DNA of 64,000 nt from Aquabacterium humicola (GCF_030167915.1 NZ_JARGNB010000001.1:1550001-1614000), one strand, 5' to 3'. Counted from the first letter of the stretch, positions 9,531 to 17,809 are shown. A program made the numbers and translations. The notes: generated by a model not told the origin, from the sequence alone.

Positions 9531-10215
9531 AGAAACCTGCGATCAGCGCGGACAGCGCGAACCACTGGAAGGCATAGCCGTGATGCTTGCCGGTGTCGAG
9601 CACCGGCTGCGACCAGCGGCGCTGCAGGGGCTCGGCCGGCGCCGAGGGCTCGTCGAGCTGCTGGATCGACAGCGGCCGCAGTCGGATGCCGATCTCGCGA
9701 GAGAAGTCGTCGAGCACCAGATTCTGCCGGATCGGGCCACGCTCGCCTTCACTGAAGCCCAGCAGCGACGATGGCGGCGGCGCGATGCGCCCGAACAGGC
9801 GCACCGCGCCCTCGGGCGTCGGCAGCGCCGGCAGCTGCGTGCGGTCCTGGAAGTTGCGCGGCAGCCAGCCGCGCTGCACCAGCACCGCGTCGCCCGGCGC
9901 GAGCTCCAGCGGCGTCAGCACGAAGAAGCCGGGCCGGCCATCCATCTGGCGGTTGTCGAGGAAGACGGTGCGCGCGGCGAGCCAGCGACCGCTGACCACC
10001 ACAGGCCGGTAGTGCTGGCCCACGGCCGCCGCTGCGTCGCGCGCGAGCTCGGCCTGGGGCAGCGGCGGCTGCGTCGAGCGCGTGCGGATTGCGTCGGCGA
10101 TGGCCTGCTTCTGCGCCGCGCGATCGAGTTGCCAGACGCCGAGCCGCGCGGTGCCCGCGCAGGCGGCAACCGTCGCGACGAGGAAGATCGCGCGCTCGCG
10201 CCAGCCCGCGATCAC
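9487..10215 (-). CDS. SURF1-family cytochrome oxidase assembly protein
   Basis: A 242-residue protein with two terminal membrane helices (RERAIFLVATVAACAGTARLG; FQWFALSALIAGFYVWF) and a SURF1 periplasmic core: LGVWQLDRAAQK, VFLDNRQMDGRPGFFVLTPL, VLVQRGWLPRN and the C-terminal KHHGYAFQWFAL. SURF1 helps insert heme A into subunit I. The GTG at 10215 is chosen because the membrane helix and WQLDR motif begin just after it; the open frame upstream encodes low-complexity residues antisense to the DUF2909 gene. Confidence 0.9.
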   Translation of the reverse strand: MIAGWRERAIFLVATVAACAGTARLGVWQLDRAAQKQAIADAIRTRSTQPPLPQAELARDAAAAVGQHYRPVVVSGRWLAARTVFLDNRQMDGRPGFFVLTPLELAPGDAVLVQRGWLPRNFQDRTQLPALPTPEGAVRLFGRIAPPPSSLLGFSEGERGPIRQNLVLDDFSREIGIRLRPLSIQQLDEPSAPAEPLQRRWSQPVLDTGKHHGYAFQWFALSALIAGFYVWFQILRPRRGGR

Positions 10216-10231
10216 GCCTGGGACCCCCGCC

Positions 10232-10237
10232 GATAAT
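10232..10237 (+). promoter_or_regulatory. -10-like hexamer before the DUF2909 gene, inside a palindrome
   Basis: GATAAT (5 of 6 to TATAAT) lies 8 nt before the ATG at 10246. It is part of the palindrome CCGAT-A-ATCGG (10230-10240), whose other strand reads GATTAT toward SURF1. The 30-bp divergent gap leaves no room for longer leaders. Confidence 0.4.
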
Positions 10238-10245
10238 CGGCGCCG

Positions 10246-10464
10246 ATGAAGACCGTGATCGTCGTGATGCTGGTGCTGGTGCTCGTCGCGCTGGCCAGCG
10301 CCGGGCTGCTGATGCTGCGCAGGAAGACCGACCGCAACGACCGCGACGCCCGCATGGCGCGAGCGCTCGCGCTGCGGGTCGGGCTGTCGATCGCGCTGTT
10401 CCTGTTCATCCTGCTCTCGTGGCACCTGGGGTGGATCAAGCCGTCGGGGCTGCCGCTGCGCTAG
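10246..10464 (+). CDS. DUF2909 twin-transmembrane protein
   Basis: A 72-residue protein with two hydrophobic helices (IVVMLVLVLVALASAGLLML and SIALFLFILLSWHLGW) separated by a basic loop (RRKTDRNDRDARMARAL). This matches the small DUF2909 family found in cytochrome oxidase loci of betaproteobacteria, presumed to act in oxidase assembly or stability. It is the only plus-strand gene inside the cox cluster, between ctaE and the SURF1 gene, with a terminator just after it. Confidence 0.88.
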   Translation: MKTVIVVMLVLVLVALASAGLLMLRRKTDRNDRDARMARALALRVGLSIALFLFILLSWHLGWIKPSGLPLR

Positions 10465-10480
10465 TGTCGTGGCACCAGAA

Positions 10481-10506
10481 AAAACGCCGCCCGATGGCGG
10501 CGTTTT
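10481..10506. terminator. Bidirectional terminator between DUF2909 and ctaE
   Basis: AAAACGCCGCC, loop CGAT, GGCGGCGTTTT: a perfect 11-bp stem flanked by A-rich and T-rich tracts, so it should work on both strands. It ends the ctaE side of the cluster and implies a separate promoter for the SURF1-to-SCO genes. Confidence 0.92.
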
Positions 10507-10527
10507 CGTTTCGACAGATCGAGAGGG

Positions 10528-11412
10528 TCAGAGCCAGTAGACGAGGAAGTACAGGCCCAGCCAGACCACGTCGACGAAGTGCCAGTACCACGCGGCGCCT
10601 TCGAAGCCGAAGTGGCGCTCCGGCGTGAAGTGGCCCTTCATCAGCCGCAGCGTGATGAACACCAGCATCAGCATGCCGACGAACACGTGGAAGCCGTGGA
10701 AGCCGGTGAGCATGAAGAAGGTCGAGCCGTAGATGCCCGACGTGAGCTTCAGGTTCAGGTCGCGGTAGGCATGGATGTACTCGTAGGCCTGGAAGCCGAC
10801 GAAGGTGATGCCCAGCAGCACGGTCAGCCACATCCAGGCGATGGCCTTCGAGCGCTGGCCGGCGATCACCGCGTGGTGGGCGATCGTCAGCGTCGCGCCG
10901 GAGGTCAGCAGGATCGCGGTGTTGATGGTCGGGATCGGCCACGGGCCCATCACGCGGAAGGGCTCGACGGTGTCCGCCGGCGACGCGGTGGAGCCGGTGC
11001 CGCCGCTCGGCCACACGGCGCGGAAGTCCGGCCACAGGATCTCGCGGTGGTCGATGTCGCCGAGCATCGGCACCGAGTAGACGCGGGCCCAGTACAGCGC
11101 GCCGAAGAACGCGGCGAAGAACATCACCTCGGAGAAGATGAACCAGCTCATGCTCCAGCGGTACGACACGTCGACGCGCTCGGAGTACTGTCCGCTCTCG
11201 CTCTCGCCGATCGAGTCGCGGAACCAGAAGAACAGCGTGGCCAGCCACCAAACCAGGCCGGCGGCCAGCGAATAGGCCCCCCAGCCGTGGCCGTTGACCC
11301 ACTGGCCGGCGCCGAGGATCACCAGGAACAGGCCGAAGGCGGCCATCACCGGATGCCGCGACGGCGCCGGGACGAAGTAGTAGGGGGTCACCCCTGGAGT
11401 CGCTGCGGACAT
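10528..11412 (-). CDS. ctaE: Cytochrome c oxidase subunit III
   Basis: A 294-residue polytopic membrane protein of the COX3 family: YYFVPAPSRHPVMAAFGLFL at the start, SWFIFSEVMFFAAFFGALYWAR, HHAVIAGQRS and FMLTGFHGFHVFVGMLML, ending VVWLGLYFLVYWL. The ATG at 11412 is preferred over an upstream in-frame start because GGAGAG (plus coordinates 11421-11426) lies 8 nt before it. It is followed by a bidirectional terminator. Confidence 0.97.
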   Translation of the reverse strand: MSAATPGVTPYYFVPAPSRHPVMAAFGLFLVILGAGQWVNGHGWGAYSLAAGLVWWLATLFFWFRDSIGESESGQYSERVDVSYRWSMSWFIFSEVMFFAAFFGALYWARVYSVPMLGDIDHREILWPDFRAVWPSGGTGSTASPADTVEPFRVMGPWPIPTINTAILLTSGATLTIAHHAVIAGQRSKAIAWMWLTVLLGITFVGFQAYEYIHAYRDLNLKLTSGIYGSTFFMLTGFHGFHVFVGMLMLVFITLRLMKGHFTPERHFGFEGAAWYWHFVDVVWLGLYFLVYWL

Positions 11413-11420
11413 CTTGTGTG

Positions 11421-11426
11421 CTCTCC
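11421..11426 (-). promoter_or_regulatory. Shine-Dalgarno deciding the ctaE start
   Basis: GGAGAG on the minus strand, 8 nt before the ATG at 11412. It is one of the few strong ribosome binding sites in the window. Confidence 0.8.
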
Positions 11427-11459
11427 TCGAAACCAAAAAACCTGTCTGCGGGCCACGCG

Positions 11460-11699
11460 TCAGCGCGCGACCCCGCTGCCGACGACCCAGCGCACCACCA
11501 GCACCAGGACGCCGATGAAGATGGCGGCGCCGATGATGCCGGCGACGATCACGTGCACCGGGTTCAGCTTCTCCACATCCTTCGCATACTCGGACGACTT
11601 GCGCACGCCGAAGAACGACCAGCCGACCGCGCGCATGGTCTGCAGGAACGAACCCTTGCGGGCCGCCGCGCCCTTCAGGCCGTTGCGGTCGTCGCTCAC
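11460..11699 (-). CDS. DUF2970 small membrane protein
   Basis: A 79-residue protein with an amphipathic N-terminal part (KGSFLQTMRAVGWSFFGVRK) and one C-terminal membrane helix (VIVAGIIGAAIFIGVLVLVV), the DUF2970 pattern seen between ctaG and ctaE in betaproteobacteria. The GTG start overlaps the ctaG stop (GTGA), so translation is probably coupled. Function is unknown; a role in oxidase assembly is inferred only from location. Confidence 0.85.
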   Translation of the reverse strand: MSDDRNGLKGAAARKGSFLQTMRAVGWSFFGVRKSSEYAKDVEKLNPVHVIVAGIIGAAIFIGVLVLVVRWVVGSGVAR

Positions 11700-12346
11700 G
11701 ACGCCTTCTCCGCGTCGCGCACCGACGGCGCGGCGGTCGACTTCAGCACCGACGGCGCCGTGGCCGACTTCGGCGCCACCTTGCCGCCGACCTCGAAGAA
11801 GGTGTACGAGAGCGTGATCGTCGTGACGTCCTTCGGCAGCTTCGGGTCGACGTAGAAGACCACCGGCCACTGCTTGCTCTCGCCCGGCTTCAGGACGTAC
11901 TCGTTGAAGCAGAAGCACTCCAGCTTGTTGAAGTGCGGGCTGGCCTGCATCGGCGCGTAGCTCGGGATGGCCTGCGCGGCCATCGTGCGATCCTGCACGT
12001 TCTTGAACTCGTACATCACCGTGGCGAGCTCGCCCGGATGCACCTCGATCGACCGCTGCGCGGGCTTGAAGTCCCACGGGCCGCGCGCGTTGGCGTCGAA
12101 CTCGATCGTCACCTTGCGCGAGTAGTCGACCTGCGTGCTGCCCTTGCGCTCGCGCGTGCCGGCGAGGCCCGCTGAGGTCAGCCGTTCGCTGACCGACAGC
12201 ACGTTGATGCCGAGCGCCTCGCAGATCGAGTAGTACAGCGGCACCAGCGCGTACGCGAAGCCGAACATCGCGAGCGCGATGACCGCCAGCTTGCCCAGCA
12301 TGCGACGGTTGTCGCGATGCAGCAGCCCGGGCTTCGTGGTCGACAT
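11696..12346 (-). CDS. ctaG: Cytochrome c oxidase assembly protein CtaG (Cox11), CuB chaperone
   Basis: A 216-residue protein with one N-terminal membrane helix (LAVIALAMFGFAYALVPLYYSICEALG) and the Cox11 copper-binding domain, including the diagnostic CFCFNEYVLKPGES segment and YEFKNVQDRTM. Cox11 donates copper to the CuB site of subunit I. The gene lies downstream of ctaD and a small assembly gene, and its stop codon overlaps the DUF2970 start. Confidence 0.96.
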   Translation of the reverse strand: MSTTKPGLLHRDNRRMLGKLAVIALAMFGFAYALVPLYYSICEALGINVLSVSERLTSAGLAGTRERKGSTQVDYSRKVTIEFDANARGPWDFKPAQRSIEVHPGELATVMYEFKNVQDRTMAAQAIPSYAPMQASPHFNKLECFCFNEYVLKPGESKQWPVVFYVDPKLPKDVTTITLSYTFFEVGGKVAPKSATAPSVLKSTAAPSVRDAEKAS

Positions 12347-12382
12347 GGTGCCGCGTCTTTCGCGTGTGTAGCGCCTGCCGCG

Positions 12383-12502
12383 TCAGCGGCCGAACAGCAC
12401 GACCTTGGCGACGAAGCCCAGGCCGAATACCAGCGCGGCGGATGCGAGCGTCCACGCAAGGCGGCGGTTCGCCTTGCGCTGCTCTTCGGTGGATCGGGCC
12501 AT
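12383..12502 (-). CDS. Cytochrome oxidase small assembly protein
   Basis: A 39-residue protein, MARSTEEQRKANRRLAWTLA..., with a charged N-terminus and one helix (LASAALVFGLGFVAKVVLF). Tiny proteins of this pattern (EQ-x2-N-x-R followed by one helix) are found between ctaD and ctaG in burkholderial genomes. An ATG three codons upstream (12511) is equally possible; neither has a clear Shine-Dalgarno. It begins about 20 nt after the ctaD stop and should be co-transcribed. Confidence 0.75.
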   Translation of the reverse strand: MARSTEEQRKANRRLAWTLASAALVFGLGFVAKVVLFGR

Positions 12503-12522
12503 CGCAGTCATCGCGGCGATGG

Positions 12523-14148
12523 TCAGCCGATCACCTTGGTCGCCGTCGCATCGAGCTTGGGCGGCGTCTCGAAGGTGTGGAACGGCGCCGGCGACGGCAC
12601 TTCCCATTCAAGGCCTTCGGCGGCTTCCCACGGCTTCTGCGGTGCCTTCTCGCCCTTGCCGCGCATCATCGGCACGCAGATGAAGAGGAAGAAGTAGACC
12701 TGCATCAGGCCGAAGCCGAAGGCGCCGATCGACGCGATGGCATTGAAGTCGGTGAACTGCAGCGGGTAGTCGGCGTAGCGGCGCGGCATGCCGGCCAGGC
12801 CGAGGAAGTGCATCGGGAAGAAGGTCAGGTTGAAGAAGATCAACGAGCCCCAGAAGTGGATCTTGCCGCGCGTCTCGCTGTACATCACGCCGGTCCACTT
12901 CGGGCCCCAGTAGTAGACGCCGGCGAACAGCGCGTACAGCGAGCCCGCCACCAGCACGTAGTGGAAGTGGGCGACGACGTAGTAGGTGTCCTGCAGCTGG
13001 ATGTCGATCGGCGCCATCGCCAGGATCAGCCCGGTGAAGCCGCCCATCGTGAACACGAACAGGAAGCCGACCGAGAACAGCATCGGCGTCTCGAAGGTCA
13101 TCGAGCCGCGCCACATCGTGGCGATCCAGTTGAAGATCTTCACGCCGGTGGGCACCGCGATCAGCATCGTCGCGTACATGAAGAACAGCTGGCCCGTCAC
13201 CGGCATGCCGGTGACGTACATGTGGTGGGCCCAGACGATGAACGACAGGATCGCGATCGACGCCGTCGCGTAGACCATCGACGTGTAGCCGAACAGGCGC
13301 TTGCGGGCGAAGGCCGGGATGATCGCGCTGACGATGCCGAAGGCCGGCAGGATCATGATGTAGACCTCGGGGTGCCCGAAGAACCAGAAGATGTGCTGGT
13401 ACATGATCGGGTCGCCGCCGCCGGCCGGCGTGAAGAAGCTGGTGCCGAAATGGCGGTCGGTCAGCGTCATCGTGATTGCGCCGGCGAGCACCGGCATCAC
13501 CGCGATCAGCAGGTACGCGGTGATCAGCCAGGTCCAGGCGAACAGCGGCATCTTCATCAGCGTCATGCCGGGCGCGCGCATGTTCAGGATCGTCACGATG
13601 ATGTTGATCGAGCCCATGATCGACGACGCGCCCATGATGTGCATCGCGAAGATGCCGGCGTCCATCGACGGGCCCATCTGCAGCGTCAGCGGCGCATAGA
13701 GCGTCCAGCCGGCCGCCGGCGCACCGCCGGGCATGAAGAACGAGCCCGCGAGCATCACCGCCGCCGGGATCAGCAGCCAGAAGCTCAGGTTGTTCATGCG
13801 CGCGAAGGCCATGTCCGACGCGCCGATCTGCAGCGGGATCATCCAGTTCGCGAAGCCGACGAAGGCCGGCATGATCGCGCCGAAGACCATGATCAGCCCG
13901 TGCATCGTGGTGAACGAGTTGAACAGCTCCGGGTTGAAGAACTGCAGGCCGGGCTGGAACAGCTCGGCGCGGATGCACAGCGCGAGCACGCCGCCGATCA
14001 TCAGCATCGTGAACGAGAACAACAGGTACATCGTGCCGATGTCCTTGTGGTTCGTCGCGAACAGCCAGCGACGCCAGCCATGCGGGGCGTGGTGCGCGTG
14101 ATCGTCGTGGTGATCGTGGGCAGCGTGTTGCGGGAGGACGGCGCTCAT
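12523..14148 (-). CDS. ctaD: Cytochrome c oxidase subunit I (aa3-type)
   Basis: A 541-residue heme-copper oxidase subunit I. After a His/Asp-rich N-terminus (HDHHDDHAHHAPHG) come the signature segments NHKDIGTMYLLFSF, HGLIMVFGAIMPAF (heme a ligand region), WFFGHPEVYIMILPAFG (CuB ligand with the cross-linked Tyr) and VVAHFHYVLVAGSLYALFAG (heme a3 and heme a ligands). It forms the catalytic core with ctaC and ctaE products. It is followed by the small assembly gene, ctaG, DUF2970 and ctaE on the same strand. Confidence 0.98.
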   Translation of the reverse strand: MSAVLPQHAAHDHHDDHAHHAPHGWRRWLFATNHKDIGTMYLLFSFTMLMIGGVLALCIRAELFQPGLQFFNPELFNSFTTMHGLIMVFGAIMPAFVGFANWMIPLQIGASDMAFARMNNLSFWLLIPAAVMLAGSFFMPGGAPAAGWTLYAPLTLQMGPSMDAGIFAMHIMGASSIMGSINIIVTILNMRAPGMTLMKMPLFAWTWLITAYLLIAVMPVLAGAITMTLTDRHFGTSFFTPAGGGDPIMYQHIFWFFGHPEVYIMILPAFGIVSAIIPAFARKRLFGYTSMVYATASIAILSFIVWAHHMYVTGMPVTGQLFFMYATMLIAVPTGVKIFNWIATMWRGSMTFETPMLFSVGFLFVFTMGGFTGLILAMAPIDIQLQDTYYVVAHFHYVLVAGSLYALFAGVYYWGPKWTGVMYSETRGKIHFWGSLIFFNLTFFPMHFLGLAGMPRRYADYPLQFTDFNAIASIGAFGFGLMQVYFFLFICVPMMRGKGEKAPQKPWEAAEGLEWEVPSPAPFHTFETPPKLDATATKVIG

Positions 14149-14191
14149 CGGCGGGCCTTTCAGCGGTCTGGTGCTCTGGAAATCTTCGGAA

Positions 14192-15373
14192 TTACTTGCG
14201 GGCGGCGACCAGGTCGGCCGGCTGCACGATCTGGCCGGTCTTGTTCGACCAGGCGTTCTTCGTGTAGCTGATGACCGCGGCGAGCTCAGTATCGGACAGC
14301 GTCTTCCACGCCGGCATCGCGCCCTTGCCGTGCAGCACGATGTCGATCTGCTTGGCCTTGTCGGCGTCCTTCACGATCGGCGAACCGTCCAGCGCCTTGA
14401 TCGGGCCGGCACCCGAGCCGTCGGGCTTGTGGCAGACCGCGCAGTTGGCGGCGTACACCTTCGCGCCGCGCGTCAGCAGCTCGTCGAGCGTCCAGGTCTT
14501 GTTCGGATCGTCGGCCTTGGCCGCCATCTCCTTCTTCTTGCCCTCGACCCACTTCGTGTAGTCGGCTTGTGACACGACCTTGACGTGGATCGGCATGTAC
14601 GCGTGCTCCTTGCCGCACAGTTCGACACACTGGCCGTAGAAGTCACCCGTCTTTTCGGCGCGGAACCAGGTGTCGCGCACGAAGCCCGGGATCGCGTCCT
14701 GCTTGACCGCGAAGGCCGGCACCATCCACGCGTGGATCACGTCGTTGGCGGTGGTGATGATGCGGATCTTCTTGTTGACCGGCACCACCAGCGGGTTGTC
14801 GACCTTCAACAGGTAGTTGTCGCCGGCCGGCTTGGCGGCGTCGGACAGCTGGCGCTGCGTGACGTCCAGCGTCGACAGGAAGCCGATGCCCTCGCCTTCG
14901 CCCTTCAGGTAGTCGTAGCCCCACTTCCACTGGTAGCCGGTGGTCTTGATCGTGAGGTCGGCGTTGCTGGTGTCCTTCATCGCGACGACGGTGCGCGTGG
15001 CCGCCATGCCCATCACGATGACGATGGCGAAGGGCACGATGGTCCAGGCGATCTCGACGGCCACGCTCTCGTGGAAGTTCGCCGGCTTCGCACCCTTGGA
15101 CTTGCGGTGCTTGAAGATCGAATAGAACATCACGCCGAAGACGGCGACGAAGATCACCAGGCACACCACCAGCATGAAGTAGTGCAGCCCCTGGATGTCC
15201 GACGCGATGCGCGTCACCGGCTCGTGCAGGTCGAGCTGGTTGGTCTTCGGACCGCCGGGCAGATCAGCCACCGCGGCCGCGGCCCGCGCGGCCGGGCCGG
15301 CCAGCAGGGTCGCCATGCCGAGGCCGGCTGCGGCGATGCGATGGCAAAGCGTCTTTGTCGTGTTCATCGTCAT
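14192..15373 (-). CDS. ctaC: Cytochrome c oxidase subunit II with fused C-terminal cytochrome c domain
   Basis: A 393-residue protein. A signal sequence (ending ARAAAAVA) precedes two membrane helices and the CuA cupredoxin domain, with ligands in GQCVELCGKEH (Cys249, Cys253, His257) and a later Met in YMPIHV. The last 100 residues are a c-type cytochrome domain with heme motif CAVCH (Cys311, Cys314, His315) and distal Met in KGAMPAWKTL. The ATG at 15373 overlaps the DUF2244 stop as ATGA, which supports this start over one two codons later. It accepts electrons from cytochrome c and passes them to subunit I. Confidence 0.96.
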   Translation of the reverse strand: MTMNTTKTLCHRIAAAGLGMATLLAGPAARAAAAVADLPGGPKTNQLDLHEPVTRIASDIQGLHYFMLVVCLVIFVAVFGVMFYSIFKHRKSKGAKPANFHESVAVEIAWTIVPFAIVIVMGMAATRTVVAMKDTSNADLTIKTTGYQWKWGYDYLKGEGEGIGFLSTLDVTQRQLSDAAKPAGDNYLLKVDNPLVVPVNKKIRIITTANDVIHAWMVPAFAVKQDAIPGFVRDTWFRAEKTGDFYGQCVELCGKEHAYMPIHVKVVSQADYTKWVEGKKKEMAAKADDPNKTWTLDELLTRGAKVYAANCAVCHKPDGSGAGPIKALDGSPIVKDADKAKQIDIVLHGKGAMPAWKTLSDTELAAVISYTKNAWSNKTGQIVQPADLVAARK

Positions 15374-15969
15374 GCTTGAAGTTCGTGATCCCAATCCGGT
15401 CCACCGCCGGCACCAATCGACGCAGACCCTGCCTGCGACAGGCGCAGCGCGCAGCGCAGCTCCTCGGCCAGTTCGTCGCGCAGCTCGGGCCGCACATGGC
15501 GGCCGATGCGTACGCTGCGTCCCTCGCCCGACAATTCCACCAGCGAGCCGGCACCTGCGGCGGGCTCGACGCGCACCCAGTCGGCGCTGAAGCGCGTGCA
15601 TTCCACTTGCGGGCCGACGCGCTGTTCGACGGCCATCTCGCGGCCGGCCAACGTGATCAGTTCGCGGTCGCCGGCATGGCGCGCCATCACCAGCATCGCG
15701 GCGCCCACCGCCAGCAGCTCGACACCGGCGAACAGCAGCACCGACGGCACGCCCTGGCTCCAGAAGCCGACAGCCACGACCAGCACCAGCGAGCACAGCA
15801 GCCCGTAGGCCGACAGCAGCTGACGTGGCGAAATGGCGCAGTTGCGGCGCAGGTCCCAGCGCCAGCTGCCCTCGTCGGCCCCCGTGCCGCGGCGGCCGAA
15901 GCGCCAGCCGCCGTCGCGACGGGGCGACGCCGGCGCGGGCCAGGGGCTGGGGGCAAGGGTGGCGGTCAT
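15370..15969 (-). CDS. DUF2244 membrane protein
   Basis: A 199-residue protein with two adjacent helices (LSAYGLLCSLVLVVAVGFWSQG and VPSVLLFAGVELLAVGAAML) and a C-terminal cytoplasmic domain (GREMAVEQRVGPQVECTRFSADWVRVE..., RIGRHV). This is the DUF2244 arrangement, commonly located directly before ctaC in betaproteobacteria. Translation of ctaC is coupled through ATGA. The ATG at 15969 is the closest start to the conserved part; the longer open frame is low-complexity. Function unknown. Confidence 0.85.
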   Translation of the reverse strand: MTATLAPSPWPAPASPRRDGGWRFGRRGTGADEGSWRWDLRRNCAISPRQLLSAYGLLCSLVLVVAVGFWSQGVPSVLLFAGVELLAVGAAMLVMARHAGDRELITLAGREMAVEQRVGPQVECTRFSADWVRVEPAAGAGSLVELSGEGRSVRIGRHVRPELRDELAEELRCALRLSQAGSASIGAGGGPDWDHELQA

Positions 15970-16063
15970 TGGGCGGCGGCTCGAGGAACAGGCGTGCCCT
16001 TCGATGGCGGTTGGTCCTGGAACGGACCCGGGCACGGCTGAACCGCGGGATTCTAACCAAGCG

Positions 16064-16975
16064 TCACGATGTGCCCGGCCCCGCGCGGCGCGAACGCAAC
16101 GAGGCGCGCAGCTCGTCGAGCGGAATCGCCACCGGCGCACCGGGCGGCGGCTTGGGCGCGGCCTTGAAGGCATGGCCGTAGACAAGCTCGAAGCGCAGCG
16201 CGATGCGGCCCTGCGCGTCGGCGCGCTCGGCGAGCGCGGATTTCAGCCGCTCGCGCCATCGCGGCGTGCGCAAGCCCGGCGTGCGCTGCAGCCCGAGGTG
16301 GCCGCCGAGCGAGCGCAACTCGGCCAGCAGTGCGTCCGGCGACGACCAGTGCAAGGTCAGCGTCTCCTGGTCCATCACCGGGTCGGCGAAACCGCCGTGC
16401 ACCAGCTGGTCGCCGATGTCGTGCATGTCGGTGAAGGGTGGATGGGGTGCGGGCCAGCCGAACTCCTCGTACAGCGCACGCAGCTCGCGCAAGGTGTCGG
16501 GGCCGAGCGTCGAGAACATCAGGAAGCCGTCGGCCGCGAGCGCCGCGTGCCAGCGCGCCAGCAGCGCCTCGGGCTGCGGCGACCAGTGCAGCACCATGTT
16601 CGCCCACAGCATCGACGCCGACTGCGGCGGCACCTCGTGCTCGCGCCAGACCGGCGACACCTCGCCGGCCGGCAGCCAGCGCCGCCACCACGCCGGCCGC
16701 AGCGCGGCCTGGCTGCGCTCGGCCAGCGCCGCGGTCGGTTCGATCACCTGGCGCCGAGCGTCCGGCAACACCGTCGCCACGGCGTCGGCGCTGCCGCCGA
16801 GAAAGCCCCACCAGTCCAGCCAGCGCGCGGGCGGCTGCTTGATCAGCGGCAGCCGTTCGGCCATGCGCCGGGCGACCTCCTGGTGCAACCAGGGCGCGGC
16901 CTCGGCCCGCGCGAGCCGATCGAGCACGCGCGCGACGGCGCGGGCATCGGTGCGGGGTTCGGGCGGCGGGGACAT
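16064..16975 (-). CDS. BioC-like class I methyltransferase
   Basis: A 303-residue protein resembling malonyl-ACP O-methyltransferase BioC in overall order: ARAEAAPWLHQEVARRMAERL, motif II-like ARRQVIEPTAALAERS, SASMLWANMVLHWSPQPEALLARWH, and GFLMFSTLGPDTLRELR. The glycine-rich SAM loop, however, reads LDWWGFLGGSADAV rather than DxGxGxG. No biotin gene is nearby. BioC caps malonyl-ACP for pimelate synthesis; whether this protein does so is uncertain. It is divergent from comF. Confidence 0.75.
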   Translation of the reverse strand: MSPPPEPRTDARAVARVLDRLARAEAAPWLHQEVARRMAERLPLIKQPPARWLDWWGFLGGSADAVATVLPDARRQVIEPTAALAERSQAALRPAWWRRWLPAGEVSPVWREHEVPPQSASMLWANMVLHWSPQPEALLARWHAALAADGFLMFSTLGPDTLRELRALYEEFGWPAPHPPFTDMHDIGDQLVHGGFADPVMDQETLTLHWSSPDALLAELRSLGGHLGLQRTPGLRTPRWRERLKSALAERADAQGRIALRFELVYGHAFKAAPKPPPGAPVAIPLDELRASLRSRRAGPGTS

Positions 16976-17016
16976 GGGACCGGGTTCGAGGGACCGGGCT
17001 TAACAGGGCCGGGCAG

Positions 17017-17022
17017 TATATT
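17017..17022 (+). promoter_or_regulatory. -10-like hexamer 6 nt before comF
   Basis: TATATT followed by 6 nt (GAGCCG) and the comF ATG. No Shine-Dalgarno is possible in this space, so a leaderless transcript is implied. Confidence 0.5.
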
Positions 17023-17028
17023 GAGCCG

Positions 17029-17772
17029 ATGATCATCGACGGCCTGTCCGGCCATCGCCTGCCGCGTCGAACCGGGACCACCGGCCGCTTCGGCTTCCCG
17101 CGCCAGTGCCCGCTGTGCCGCGGCTGGACGGCGCAGCCGCTGTGCGCGGACTGCCTGCAGCGCTTCGCGGCGCCCGCACCGCGCTGCGGCCGCTGCGCGC
17201 GGCGCCTCGGCGTGGCGCTGCCGGCCTGCGCCGACTGCCTGCGCCAGCCGCTGCCCTTCGAACGCTGCCTCTGTGCCGGCGACTACGCGTTTCCGTGGGA
17301 CCGGCTGATCGCCGACTTCAAGTTCCGCGGCCGCATCGAGCTCGCGCCGGCCCTCGCCGCCGCGCTTCTGGCCGCCCTCTCCGCCGCTCCGGGCCCGGCG
17401 GTCGACCTCGTGCTGCCGGTGCCGCTGAGCGATGCGCGCCTGGCCGAGCGCGGCCACCACCAGGCCTGGGAAATCGCCCGTCGCATCGCCCGGGCACGCG
17501 GCGTGGCCGCCGATGCGGCGACGCTTCGCCGGCTGCGCGACACGCCGCACCAGGTCGGCCTGAGCCGGCGCGAGCGCGATGCCAACCTGCGCGACGCGAT
17601 GTGGATCGAGCCGGCGCGCGCGGCGGCGCTGGCCGGCCGCCGCATCGCGCTGGTCGACGACGTGATGACCACCGGCGCCACCGCGGCCGCGGCCGCCGAG
17701 GTGCTGCTGCGCGCCGGCGCCGCGGCCGTCGACCTGTGGGTCATCGCGCGCACGCCGGATCCCGGCGACTGA
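17029..17772 (+). CDS. comF: ComF-family phosphoribosyltransferase-like protein
   Basis: A 247-residue protein. The N-terminal zinc-binding part has four cysteine pairs (CPLCRGW, CADCLQ, CGRCARR, CADCLRQ), followed by YAFPWDRLIADFKFRG and a type I phosphoribosyltransferase fold with PRPP loop IALVDDVMTTGATAAAA. ComF proteins support natural transformation, probably in single-stranded DNA uptake, in the cytoplasm. It is followed 37 nt later by trmL. Confidence 0.93.
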   Translation: MIIDGLSGHRLPRRTGTTGRFGFPRQCPLCRGWTAQPLCADCLQRFAAPAPRCGRCARRLGVALPACADCLRQPLPFERCLCAGDYAFPWDRLIADFKFRGRIELAPALAAALLAALSAAPGPAVDLVLPVPLSDARLAERGHHQAWEIARRIARARGVAADAATLRRLRDTPHQVGLSRRERDANLRDAMWIEPARAAALAGRRIALVDDVMTTGATAAAAAEVLLRAGAAAVDLWVIARTPDPGD

Positions 17773-17797
17773 CCCTCAGGACCCGCGGTCGGGTGAC

Positions 17798-17803
17798 GAC
17801 AAT
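17798..17803 (+). promoter_or_regulatory. -10-like hexamer 6 nt before trmL
   Basis: GACAAT, then GCGCGC, then the trmL ATG. Same spacing as at comF, mpl and algH. No -35 recognised. Confidence 0.45.
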
Positions 17804-17809
17804 GCGCGC

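Noticed and set aside
10216-10425. Longer N-terminus for the SURF1 protein
   Set aside because: The added residues are charged low-complexity sequence antisense to the DUF2909 gene; the family starts at the GTG at 10215.
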